Assembly: GCA_002419585.1 (NCBI GenBank)
Contig: DIGJ01000014.1
Span: 308,839-372,838 of the forward strand
DNA: 64,000 bases
Origin: Lachnoclostridium sp. UBA5725
GTDB lineage: Bacteria > Bacillota > Clostridia > Lachnospirales > Lachnospiraceae
Reading direction: 5' to 3'
Below the pieces are notes generated by a model. The model searched no databases. It was given only the letters and a program-made list of their open reading frames with translations, and was not told where the DNA came from. Numbering within the stretch: the first letter of the stretch is position 1; the number at the start of each line of letters is the position of its first letter. Shown here piece by piece: positions 18,041 through 25,709 of this stretch. A program made the translations under genes and the position numbers.

Positions 18041-18059
18041 ATATTAGTTATCCTAATAT
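18041..18059. promoter_or_regulatory. Candidate LysR-box between lysR and azlC
   Basis: Perfect inverted repeat ATATTAG-TTATC-CTAATAT located between the two divergent starts, 18 bases from the lysR ATG and about 80 from azlC. AT-rich interrupted palindromes of this type are typical LysR sites. Confidence 0.55.
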
Positions 18060-18139
18060 TAAAATTATAAATATTCGTTCGACTGTTTGCAAGAAAAACG
18101 GTAAAATGGAACACGAAAATTAAATTTGGAGGAAATCTC

Positions 18140-18859
18140 ATGCATCAAACGAACACATCTTGGTTTTTAAAAGGGATGAAAGATGGTATTCCTATTTCTT
18201 TAGGATATCTAGCCGTCTCCTTCACCCTAGGTATCGCTGCCAAAAATGCTGGTCTTACGGCCTTTCAAGCAATGCTGACCAGCTTAACAAATAACGCTTC
18301 TGCCGGAGAATTTGCTGGCTTTACTCTTATTGCTGCAAATGCCAGCTATCTTGAAATGGCCATTATGATGATAGTAGCAAACGCAAGATACCTTTTGATG
18401 TCTTGCTCGCTAAGTCAAAAAATATCGCCCAGCACTCCACTAATTCATCGCTTTTTGATTGGCTTTGATGTAACCGATGAAATATTTGGCATCTCCATTT
18501 CAGTACCCGGAAAATTAACTCCTTATTATACCTTTGGTGCTATTGCCGTTGCAATGCCCGGTTGGTCAATTGGTACCTATCTTGGAGTCGTAATGGGAAA
18601 CATTCTTCCTTCCAATGTAGTAAGTGCACTGAGTGTTGGTCTTTATGGAATGTTCCTAGCCGTTATTATCCCACCGGCTCGCAAAAATAAAGTGTTGGCA
18701 ATCTTAATTCCAAGCTCTATGGCTGCAAGCTTTTTATTCTCTAAGTTATCCATTTTTGCTGCACTTTCCTCTGGTATGAAAATCATTATATTAACGGTAG
18801 CTATCGCTTTCATTGCCGCCATCTTATTTCCTATAAAGGAGGATGAACATGACGCATAA
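18140..18859 (+). CDS. azlC: AzlC-family branched-chain amino acid exporter, large subunit
   Basis: 239 residues; ATG with GGAGG 8 bases upstream. Hallmark N-terminal GMKDGIPISLGYLAVSFTLG and then AGLTAFQAMLTSLTNNASAG, with about seven or eight membrane segments. AzlC and AzlD form an exporter for branched-chain amino acids or their analogues in the cytoplasmic membrane. The gene overlaps azlD; the ribosome site of azlD lies inside its 3' end. Substrate is family knowledge only. Confidence 0.93.
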   Translation: MHQTNTSWFLKGMKDGIPISLGYLAVSFTLGIAAKNAGLTAFQAMLTSLTNNASAGEFAGFTLIAANASYLEMAIMMIVANARYLLMSCSLSQKISPSTPLIHRFLIGFDVTDEIFGISISVPGKLTPYYTFGAIAVAMPGWSIGTYLGVVMGNILPSNVVSALSVGLYGMFLAVIIPPARKNKVLAILIPSSMAASFLFSKLSIFAALSSGMKIIILTVAIAFIAAILFPIKEDEHDA

Positions 18860-19157
18860 TACATATATATACATTCTGATCATGGCCAGTGTTACTTACC
18901 TGATTCGAGTATTACCACTGACGCTAATTCGCAAGGAAATCAAAAATAAAACGCTTCGTTCCTTTCTTTACTACGTGCCTTATGTGACACTTGCTGTTAT
19001 GACCTTTCCGGCTATTTTGGATGCGACGAACAGCACATGGTCAGCAATGGCTGCACTCATCGCTGGCATCCTACTCGCCTGGTTTGGACGAAGTCTCTTT
19101 CAGGTATCTGTGCTCTCCTGCCTCGTTGTTTTTATACTTGAACTTTTCTTATGTTAA
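18849..19157 (+). CDS. azlD: AzlD-family branched-chain amino acid exporter, small subunit
   Basis: About 102 residues with four hydrophobic segments. An ATG at 18843 sits directly against AAAGGAGG with no spacing; the second ATG at 18849 has six bases and is preferred. YVPYVTLAVMTFPAIL and the C-terminal LLAWFGRSLFQ are typical of the family. Overlaps the azlC end by 11 bases, implying translational coupling. Confidence 0.9.
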   Translation: MTHNTYIYILIMASVTYLIRVLPLTLIRKEIKNKTLRSFLYYVPYVTLAVMTFPAILDATNSTWSAMAALIAGILLAWFGRSLFQVSVLSCLVVFILELFLC

Positions 19158-19167
19158 TAAAAATAAT

Positions 19168-19213
19168 TTGATGAAAGAGGCGCAAATTTCTGATTTTGCG
19201 CCTCTTTCATCAA
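19168..19213 (+). terminator. Terminator between azlD and the convergent membrane gene
   Basis: Perfect 19-bp stem TTGATGAAAGAGGCGCAAA with its complement, 8-base loop. The T-run after it is poor, but the stem is very stable and sits between converging genes, so it probably serves both. Confidence 0.75.
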
Positions 19214-19233
19214 ATCTTATATATGAATTTATC

Positions 19234-19662
19234 CTACATCTGTTTATCAAATTTAATACGAAAGTAGATCCCATATCCAACAACAAACAAATAAGAAAAT
19301 ACCAACAACAGCATTACTTTCGTATCCACATTCATTAGCGCATACGTGAGCATCAATGCACCAAAAATAAAAACCATCATATCATAGGCTTTCGCCTTTG
19401 ATTGATTTGCAATGGCAACATTTCGTTCATCGGTGCGGTCAATCTCCATTTTTTTTGCAAGTTTTGGGTCTTTTCCAATTGCTCTTTTCTGTATGATTTC
19501 TCCGAGACCTCCGCCGAAACACCCGGATCCAACTCCAATACAAACATAGGGAAGTGTTATAAATATTCCCTGTGGATCCAAAATTGCCTTTACCATGTAA
19601 AATCCGATTCCAAGTAATACTACTCCTACTATTGTTGCCACATAATGCATATATTTTTTCAT
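19234..19662 (-). CDS. Small membrane protein encoded with an XRE regulator
   Basis: 142 residues from ATG 19662 (MKKYMHYVATIVG, GGGAG six bases upstream). The frame extends to ATG 19734 or 19743, overlapping the regulator gene, and one of those could be used by coupling. Four membrane segments (about 6-25, 33-55, 85-104, 110-130) flank a charged cytoplasmic loop with KKMEIDRTDERN. This resembles DUF2178-type proteins that are often paired with small HTH regulators. No enzymatic motif is visible and the function is unknown. Confidence 0.75.
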   Translation of the reverse strand: MKKYMHYVATIVGVVLLGIGFYMVKAILDPQGIFITLPYVCIGVGSGCFGGGLGEIIQKRAIGKDPKLAKKMEIDRTDERNVAIANQSKAKAYDMMVFIFGALMLTYALMNVDTKVMLLLVFSYLFVVGYGIYFRIKFDKQM

Positions 19663-19723
19663 ACTTGCTCCCATCTGCCGCTTTAGCGGCCTCATAATCA
19701 AAGGTATTAAACGTGCTCTTCTT

Positions 19724-19927
19724 TCACACTTCATCTTCCTCAAAAATAAAGATATCTTCTATACTCATATTAAAATATCTGGCTATTTTAAACGCCAATG
19801 TGATTGACGGATTGTATCGTCCGTTTTCTAGTGATCCAATGGTCTGTCTGGATACTTCCAATGCAGTCGCAAGTTCTTCCTGTTTAATCCCTTGTTGTTT
19901 TCTTATTTCTTCCAAACGATTTCTCAT
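19724..19927 (-). CDS. XRE-family HTH regulator, small (YozG-like)
   Basis: 67 residues; ATG 19927 with GGAGGG upstream. The whole protein is one Cro/C1-type domain: RLEEIRKQQGIKQEELATAL then VSRQTIGSLENGRYNPSI. First gene of a two-gene unit with the membrane protein. Its promoter is consensus (TTGACA/TATAAT) and is flanked by GGAAAG/CTTTCC sites, so autoregulation is likely. Confidence 0.9.
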   Translation of the reverse strand: MRNRLEEIRKQQGIKQEELATALEVSRQTIGSLENGRYNPSITLAFKIARYFNMSIEDIFIFEEDEV

Positions 19928-19944
19928 AGTTCCCTCCTCTCAAC

Positions 19945-20008
19945 GGAAAGTTTGCTTTCCATGAGTTCATTATAGCACGCTATATTAAAATGTCAAGTAT
20001 GCTTTCCA
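19945..20008 (-). promoter_or_regulatory. Promoter and twin operators of the XRE/membrane-protein unit
   Basis: -35 TTGACA (19996-19991) and -10 TATAAT (19974-19969) with a 16-bp spacer. A perfect palindrome GGAAAG-TTTG-CTTTCC lies at 19945-19960 downstream of the -10, and a second copy of one arm with flanks (ATGGAAAGCATACTT) lies just upstream of the -35. Confidence 0.75.
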
Positions 20009-20156
20009 TTATTTTAGCCACATTCATTATCAAACCTATATAGTAAAGTGAAAAAGTAAATTCCACATTCCCAACCATTTTTTATCCAAACTGTAATTTA
20101 CCCCTGCACAAAGTATTTGATATAATGTTCTTTAAACTATTTAGACTGGTAAAAAC

Positions 20157-20201
20157 GCAAAAAAATAAGAGAAACCTTATAAAACAAAGATTTCTCTTAT
20201 T
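20157..20201 (-). terminator. Terminator of the tRNA-Tyr/tRNA-Leu unit
   Basis: 11-bp stem AATAAGAGAAA/TTTCTCTTATT followed on the minus strand by a run of T residues, 9 bases after tRNA-Leu. Confidence 0.85.
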
Positions 20202-20209
20202 ACACATAC

Positions 20210-20295
20210 TGCCGGCGACCGGAATCGAACCGGTACGGGAGATTAGTCCCGCAGGATTTTAAGTCCTGTGCGTCTGCCAGTTCCGCCACGCCGGC
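20210..20295 (-). tRNA. tRNA-Leu (UAA)
   Basis: 86 nt cloverleaf with acceptor GCCGGCG/CGCCGGC, anticodon loop CTTAAAA (anticodon TAA), long class-II variable arm and the T-loop GGTTCGATTCC. CCA is not encoded. It lies 44 bases downstream of tRNA-Tyr on the same transcript. Confidence 0.96.
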
Positions 20296-20339
20296 ATCGT
20301 ACCAACTAAATTGGAACGGGAAACTTATAAAAGTTTCAG

Positions 20340-20421
20340 TGGATGGAGAAGGATTCGAACCTTCGAAAGCGCAGCTAACAGATTTACAGTCTGCCCCCTT
20401 TGGCCACTCGGGAATCCATCC
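20340..20421 (-). tRNA. tRNA-Tyr (GUA)
   Basis: 82 nt with acceptor GGATGGA/TCCATCC, anticodon loop CTGTAAA (anticodon GTA), a variable arm of class-II length and the T-arm GGTTCGAATCC. CCA is not encoded. First gene of a two-tRNA unit. Confidence 0.96.
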
Positions 20422-20439
20422 AATTTCTTAACCTTTGTT

Positions 20440-20468
20440 ATGATACCATGATTTTGGGTAAAGTGCAA
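20440..20468 (-). promoter_or_regulatory. Promoter of the tRNA-Tyr/tRNA-Leu unit
   Basis: -35 TTGCAC and -10 TATCAT separated by 17 bp, ending about 19 bases before the tRNA-Tyr 5' end. Confidence 0.7.
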
Positions 20469-20544
20469 GAAAAATATTGTTTTTTTTTAATGGCTAAGTA
20501 TGCTAAGTATGAAAGTATTTGCAGGTGCGAAGTTTGAGCTATTT

Positions 20545-20574
20545 TACGTTCATGACGGAATATTCAACGTTCAT
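20545..20574 (+). promoter_or_regulatory. LytTR-type direct repeat upstream of a small membrane protein gene
   Basis: TACGTTCAT (20545-20553) and AACGTTCAT (20566-20574): two 9-bp sites 12 bp apart (period 21), matching the published LytTR half-site pattern [TA][AC][CA]GTTN[AG][TG]. A promoter-like TTGTGA-17-TAATTA follows within 50 bases. A near-identical pair occurs at 60325-60354. The remainder of the 20422-20694 gap holds only the tRNA promoter. Confidence 0.65.
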
Positions 20575-20694
20575 GACTAAAAAGTTTTTTGTGAAGCAAT
20601 TTGTGTTAAAGTAATTATGTAGTAGTTATTAATTTTTGTACGTTGGATTTATATTTGATACTGTAAATGGACATTTATAGAAAGGACTTTATAT

Positions 20695-20883
20695 ATGATG
20701 GATTCAAGAAAAGAGATTATATGTATTTTATTTCTGTCTATACTTGCATTGTTTTTTATAATATGGCAAATTTTCGAAGATCTTGATACTTTACAATATT
20801 TGCGAGCTGCAGTTATATTAATCTGTGTAAATATAGGTATTAGTATTAACCTTTTTATAAATCACAAAAAAAATGGAAGTTAA
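20695..20883 (+). CDS. Small two-helix membrane protein (unknown)
   Basis: 62 residues starting at ATG 20695 (a second ATG follows directly), with GAAAGGA 8 bases upstream. Two hydrophobic helices, residues about 7-24 (IICILFLSILALFFIIW) and 33-53, joined by an acidic turn (FEDLD), and a basic tail (NHKKNGS). No recognised family. It is the first gene after a LytTR-type direct repeat, so it may be a target of such a regulator; it is followed by the CAT-like gene 137 bases later. Confidence 0.7.
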   Translation: MMDSRKEIICILFLSILALFFIIWQIFEDLDTLQYLRAAVILICVNIGISINLFINHKKNGS

Positions 20884-21020
20884 TGAATATAGGGCATTCT
20901 ATTATTTCGCCTCATTGTCCTAGCAAATGCTACCGGAGTAAATTATAATACAAGTAGACAACAAATCATATTTTGAAATTTATACATTAAATATTTCATA
21001 CAGAGCGGAGTGATATCATA

Positions 21021-21656
21021 ATGAAGTTTATAGACATAGAAAACTGGAATAGAAAAAATCACTATAATTATTTTAAGCAACTCGATTACCCTCATTTTAG
21101 TATTTGCGGAAACATTGATATTACGATTTTTTACAACTATATAAAAGAAAATGACCTTCCTTTTTTTGTATCGATTTTGTATGCTTCAACAAAAGCTGCA
21201 AATGACGTAAAAGAATTTCGATATCGAATACGAGAAGATCAGGTAATTGAACACAAAACGGTTAGTCCTTCTTTTACTGTAATGACAGAAGGCGAAGTAT
21301 TTAGTTTCTGTACCTCAAATTTTATAGAGGATTTTCATCAATTTAAAAGTAATACCATTGCAGAAATAGAGAACACAAAAAATAATGTTCGCATCGAAGA
21401 CGAGCCAGGACGTGATGATTTATTATACATAACATGTATTCCCTGGATTTCATTCACCAATCTGACTCATCCCATTTCGATGAACCCTGTTGATAGCGTT
21501 CCAAGAATAGCCTGGGGTAAATACTTTGAAGATAATGGCAAGATACAATTACCACTATCGGTACAAGCACATCATGCGTTGGTCGACGGTTTGCACGTGG
21601 GACAATATTTTCAACACTTCCAAGAAATTTTAGATAATCCATCAAAATATCTATAA
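21021..21656 (+). CDS. Chloramphenicol acetyltransferase-like protein (CAT fold)
   Basis: 211 residues, the size of type-A CAT subunits. ATG with GGAGTG upstream. The catalytic His motif is present as QAHHALVDGLHVG near residues 187-199, and the substrate-side motif IPWISFTNLTHPI near 142-154 matches the CAT S148 region. CATs are trimeric and use acetyl-CoA. Whether this one accepts chloramphenicol cannot be told; chromosomal CAT-like proteins of clostridia vary. It ends before a strong terminator. Confidence 0.85.
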   Translation: MKFIDIENWNRKNHYNYFKQLDYPHFSICGNIDITIFYNYIKENDLPFFVSILYASTKAANDVKEFRYRIREDQVIEHKTVSPSFTVMTEGEVFSFCTSNFIEDFHQFKSNTIAEIENTKNNVRIEDEPGRDDLLYITCIPWISFTNLTHPISMNPVDSVPRIAWGKYFEDNGKIQLPLSVQAHHALVDGLHVGQYFQHFQEILDNPSKYL

Positions 21657-21665
21657 GCCAAATGT

Positions 21666-21701
21666 AAAAAGAGAGCAGCTTCCGAACGCTGCTCTCTTTT
21701 T
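21666..21701 (+). terminator. Terminator of the CAT-like gene
   Basis: 14-bp perfect stem AAAAAGAGAGCAGC/GCTGCTCTCTTTTT, 8-base loop, ending in a T-run. No gene or clear structure was seen in the remaining 21702-21885. Confidence 0.95.
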
Positions 21702-21885
21702 GGAGAAGGTATTTTTGTTACTTATGGGGTGTAGCAAAAACTATATAATGTATTGGGGTTTACGTTTATTAGTATAGCATCATTATGCAATTAAGTGTGC
21801 ACAAACTTTCCTTTTTTACGAAATATTTTTTGTTAAATTTGCTACAATGTTTCGAATTCAAAATATACAAACTATTATTTTTTTG

Positions 21886-23730
21886 CTAAAACTCTAAGAG
21901 TTCTTCTCCGTTTTTTTGAAACAGGGCTTCAAACTCATCTTTACTGATACGATCTTTCTGAATAAGAAGATCCGCACAGCTATGAAGCACTTCCATGTTG
22001 TCAGTCAAAATTTGTTTTGCTTTTCCATAGCAATCATCAATGATATTTTTCACTTCGATATCAATCATTTTTGCTACATTTTCACTGTAATTTCTTGTAT
22101 GACCTAAATCTCTTCCGATAAATACTTCATCATCATCACTTGCATAGTTTACCATTCCTACCATATCAGAAAAACCGTATTTGGTAACCATGTCTCTGGC
22201 ACGTTTGGAAGCCTGCTTAATATCCTGAGAGGCACCCGTCGTAATATCGTCAAAGATAAGAGCTTCTGCGATACGTCCACCAAGCGTTGCCATAATATCT
22301 TGTAGCATTTTCCCTTTTGTTAAGTGCATTTCATCTTTTTCCGGAAGTGGCATCGTATAACCTGCTGCCCCATGTCCAGTTGGAATAACAGAAACAGTAT
22401 AGACAGGACCGATATCTGGTAGCATATGAAATAAAATTGCATGACCCGCTTCATGATAAGCAGTAATCTTTTTATCCTTATCCGAAACAACACGACTTCT
22501 TTTTTCTGGTCCAATTCCTATTTTAATAAACGACTTTTTAATATCTTCTTGCATAATAAAGGAACGATCTTCCTTCGCTGCAACAATTGCCGCTTCGTTT
22601 AATAAGTTTTCTAAATCTGCGCCAGTAAACCCTACGGTTGTCTGTGCAACCTGTTTTAGGTCGACATCTTCCCCTAATGGCTTATTCTTTGCATGAACCT
22701 GCAAGATTTCTTCTCTGCCCTTTGCATCCGGATGTCCTACAGTAACTCTTCGATCAAAACGTCCTGGACGTAAAATAGCAGGATCTAATATATCTACACG
22801 GTTGGTTGCTGCCATTACGATGATCCCTTCGTTGACACCAAAACCATCCATTTCAACTAGCAACTGGTTTAAGGTCTGTTCTCTTTCATCATGTCCTCCA
22901 CCAAGACCAGTTCCTCTTCGTCTTGCAACTGCATCAATTTCATCGATAAAAACGATACATGGTGAATTTTTCTTTGCTTCCGCAAACAAATCACGTACAC
23001 GGGAAGCACCAACACCAACAAACATTTCAACAAAGTCCGAACCAGAAATACTAAAGAAAGGAACGCCTGCTTCTCCAGCTACTGCTTTTGCAAGTAATGT
23101 TTTACCAGTTCCTGGATGCCCTTCCAAAAGAACACCCTTTGGAATTCTAGCACCTACTTTAATATATTTATTCGGTGTTTTCAGGAAATCTACGATTTCC
23201 TCCAAGGCTTCTTTTTCTTCCTGCAATCCGGCTACATTTTTAAAGGTCGTATTCTTATTTTCATCTGTCGTCATCTTGGCGCGGCTCTTACCAAAATTCA
23301 TTACCTTGGAATTTCCACCACCGCCAGCTTGGTTGGACATAAATGAAAATAGCAGAATAACGGCAAGAAAAATAAGAACATATGGTAATAATGTAGTCAG
23401 CAGCCAACTTGGCTTACTAATATTTTTCATATCACTTTGGATATTTCTTGCATCTAATTCATCTTGAATTTCCTTTACATCTGGTGTATAAAAGCTAACC
23501 TTATCCCCGTTTTGGTAGGTCAGTACCACTTCACCAGTAGGTACTTCCTGGTTTGGAAATATCTGAATTTTGGAGATGTTATCTACATTGTTCGTAATAT
23601 CTTCCATGAATGATATATGATTATATGTGCTGTCTGATGTAGCAGAAGTATTTCCAGAAAAATACATGGCTGCTATAATAATAGCTAGGATTAGGAAATA
23701 AAATCCTAATCCTCTCATCTGTTTTTTCAA
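21886..23730 (-). CDS. ftsH: ATP-dependent membrane zinc metalloprotease FtsH
   Basis: 614 residues from a TTG start at 23730 with AAGGAGG 7 bases upstream. Two membrane helices (about 7-25 and 108-130) enclose the external domain. AAA module: Walker A at 204-211 reads GHPGTGKT (usual FtsH: GPPGTGKT), Walker B VFIDEID at 260-266, arginine fingers in RPGRFDRR near 321-328. Protease: zinc motif HEAGH at 426-430. Degrades membrane and regulatory proteins. Last gene of the tilS-hpt-ftsH unit, the order also seen in Bacillus subtilis. Confidence 0.97.
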   Translation of the reverse strand: MKKQMRGLGFYFLILAIIIAAMYFSGNTSATSDSTYNHISFMEDITNNVDNISKIQIFPNQEVPTGEVVLTYQNGDKVSFYTPDVKEIQDELDARNIQSDMKNISKPSWLLTTLLPYVLIFLAVILLFSFMSNQAGGGGNSKVMNFGKSRAKMTTDENKNTTFKNVAGLQEEKEALEEIVDFLKTPNKYIKVGARIPKGVLLEGHPGTGKTLLAKAVAGEAGVPFFSISGSDFVEMFVGVGASRVRDLFAEAKKNSPCIVFIDEIDAVARRRGTGLGGGHDEREQTLNQLLVEMDGFGVNEGIIVMAATNRVDILDPAILRPGRFDRRVTVGHPDAKGREEILQVHAKNKPLGEDVDLKQVAQTTVGFTGADLENLLNEAAIVAAKEDRSFIMQEDIKKSFIKIGIGPEKRSRVVSDKDKKITAYHEAGHAILFHMLPDIGPVYTVSVIPTGHGAAGYTMPLPEKDEMHLTKGKMLQDIMATLGGRIAEALIFDDITTGASQDIKQASKRARDMVTKYGFSDMVGMVNYASDDDEVFIGRDLGHTRNYSENVAKMIDIEVKNIIDDCYGKAKQILTDNMEVLHSCADLLIQKDRISKDEFEALFQKNGEELLEF

Positions 23731-23744
23731 TTATATGCCTCCTT

Positions 23745-24263
23745 TTATTCTTCCACTACTACTCCGATATATGGAAGATTTCTTAATGTCTGAGAATAAT
23801 CCAAACCATAACCTACTACAAATTCGTCTGGAATAACAAAACCGGTATAATCAACTTTTACATCGGTTACTCTGCGATCTGGTTTATCTAATAAGGTGCA
23901 AAGCTTAATGCTCTTTGGTTTTCTAACTGCTAACACATCTAATAGATTCTCGAGTGTTCTACCAGAATCAATGATATCTTCAATTACCAAAACATCTTTA
24001 TCTTCAATATGCTCATCCAAATCTTTTACGATACGTACGCGTCCGGTACTTTCTTGTGCATTTCCATAGCTGGAAACAGACATAAAGTCCATGGTAACGG
24101 TTGGAACAATGTGTTTTGCTAATTCACAGGTAAAGAATACACTTCCTTTTAAGATACAGATTAAATGAACCGTTTTTCCTTCATAATCTTTACTGATTTC
24201 AGCCCCTAATTCTGCAATTCTTTTACTTAACTCTTCCTCTGAAATCATAACTTTAATATTCAT
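23745..24263 (-). CDS. hpt: Hypoxanthine(-guanine) phosphoribosyltransferase
   Basis: 172 residues from ATG 24263 (MNIKVMISEEEL), GGAGG 8 bases upstream; an in-frame start at 24278 lies before that site and is not preferred. The PRPP-binding motif VLVIEDIIDSGRTL is near residues 91-104, and the C-terminal PDEFVVGYGLDY is typical. Salvages hypoxanthine or guanine to IMP/GMP. Overlaps the 3' end of tilS by 11 bases; FtsH follows 14 bases later. Confidence 0.96.
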   Translation of the reverse strand: MNIKVMISEEELSKRIAELGAEISKDYEGKTVHLICILKGSVFFTCELAKHIVPTVTMDFMSVSSYGNAQESTGRVRIVKDLDEHIEDKDVLVIEDIIDSGRTLENLLDVLAVRKPKSIKLCTLLDKPDRRVTDVKVDYTGFVIPDEFVVGYGLDYSQTLRNLPYIGVVVEE

Positions 24264-25644
24264 TTTTCTTTCCTCCAATTATTTTCGCTTTTAGTATGGT
24301 TTGAGTAGTATTTGTAATTTTATATCTTTCACTTATTCTATCGCCAAGTATCCAAATGATGTGTCCTCCATCCGCCAGAAGCGGAATCGACCTTCTTTTA
24401 TCTCGAGGAAGTTTTGCATCAATAAAGTAATCTTTTAATTTCTTTGTTCCGCCCTCTTTGTTTACTTGGAAATAGTCTCCATTTCGTCGATTGCGCAAGG
24501 ATATAGTTTGACATATTTTATCATAATCAAACCATTTCGTATAGTCATTTTTTGGAATTTCATGAACTTTATTAAAAGTATTATCAATTGTAATTTCAAG
24601 AAAGAGATCCATCCCTGGAATGGGATATATCCCCGAACCTTCTATAAAAACTTCGAAATCTTTGTCTTTGTCTGACGGAATTTCAAGTTTCAAATATTCA
24701 TATTCTTTACAACCGATAATCCCATATGGGAGATTTACCTGCTTACCAGATGTCATAGCACATAGGGAAAGTATTCGTTCAATATGTTGATTATCAATGT
24801 CTTTTAATTTTCCTGCCAGGTTATAAATACAGGTTCGAACTAGTTCTTTTTGTATAATTGCATCTTCCATCAAAAGCAGATCTATCTTTAATAAGTATTG
24901 CCCATTCTCATATTTGACAATCCTTTTATATGCTTTTTCCATATTCTTTTCAATATAACTTTGTGTTTCTTTTAAAAGCGTTGCAGTCTCACTCATATGC
25001 TCAATGCTCTTTGCATTCAAATCTACCATCAATGGAAGTATATGATGTCGGATTTGATTTCTTGAATACTCATCCAAAAGATTTGTTGCATCCACACAAT
25101 ATTTCTGCCCTAAGCTTTTTAAGTAGTCTTCAATTTCATCTCGCGTTACGCAAAGTAGGGGACGAATAATCTCATTTCGAACAGGCAAGATTCCACACAG
25201 CCCTTTGATTCCACTTCCTCTGGCTAGATGAAACAGCATGGTCTCCGCATTATCATTCATATTATGTGCTATTGCTATTTTGGTTGCATGCTCCATTTCA
25301 AAAACTTGCAAAAATGCCTCATAGCGAACCTTCCTGCCCGCCTCTTCTTCGGTCAATTTGCATTCCTTGGCATATGATTTTACATCTTTCTTTACGACTG
25401 TTATCCAAACATCATTCTTTTTTGCTAGTTCTTCAACAAAGCGTTGGTCCGCATCCGCATCCTCTCCACGAATCTGATGATTTATATGCACCACATGTAA
25501 CGATAAATCATAGATCTTTCGAAGTTTTAGTAGCACAAAAAAAAGACAAACCGAGTCTGCGCCACCAGAAACCCCTATCACAACTTTGTCTTTCATCTTT
25601 AGCATATTATGCTTTTCTACATAAGCAATAATCTTACGTTCCAT
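24253..25644 (-). CDS. tilS: tRNA(Ile)-lysidine synthetase
   Basis: 463 residues; ATG 25644 after GAGAGAGGAAG. N-terminal PP-loop ATPase motif VIGVSGGADSV (about residues 22-32), then VVHINHQIRGEDADADQRFVEE and HNMNDNAETMLFHLARGSG. The C-terminal TilS domain contains RNRRNGDYF and KLKDYFIDAKLPRDKR. It converts C34 of tRNA-Ile(CAU) to lysidine so that AUA is read as isoleucine. Essential in most bacteria. Operon with hpt and ftsH. Confidence 0.96.
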   Translation of the reverse strand: MERKIIAYVEKHNMLKMKDKVVIGVSGGADSVCLFFVLLKLRKIYDLSLHVVHINHQIRGEDADADQRFVEELAKKNDVWITVVKKDVKSYAKECKLTEEEAGRKVRYEAFLQVFEMEHATKIAIAHNMNDNAETMLFHLARGSGIKGLCGILPVRNEIIRPLLCVTRDEIEDYLKSLGQKYCVDATNLLDEYSRNQIRHHILPLMVDLNAKSIEHMSETATLLKETQSYIEKNMEKAYKRIVKYENGQYLLKIDLLLMEDAIIQKELVRTCIYNLAGKLKDIDNQHIERILSLCAMTSGKQVNLPYGIIGCKEYEYLKLEIPSDKDKDFEVFIEGSGIYPIPGMDLFLEITIDNTFNKVHEIPKNDYTKWFDYDKICQTISLRNRRNGDYFQVNKEGGTKKLKDYFIDAKLPRDKRRSIPLLADGGHIIWILGDRISERYKITNTTQTILKAKIIGGKKNEY

Positions 25645-25709
25645 GATGCTTCCTCTCTCGATACCAATTCCATAATGTACTCTTATTGTACCCCCCTCAT
25701 CCCATTATT

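Noticed and set aside
22802..23467. 221-codon open frame antisense to ftsH
   Set aside because: Mirror frame of a strongly conserved gene; no start signals of its own.
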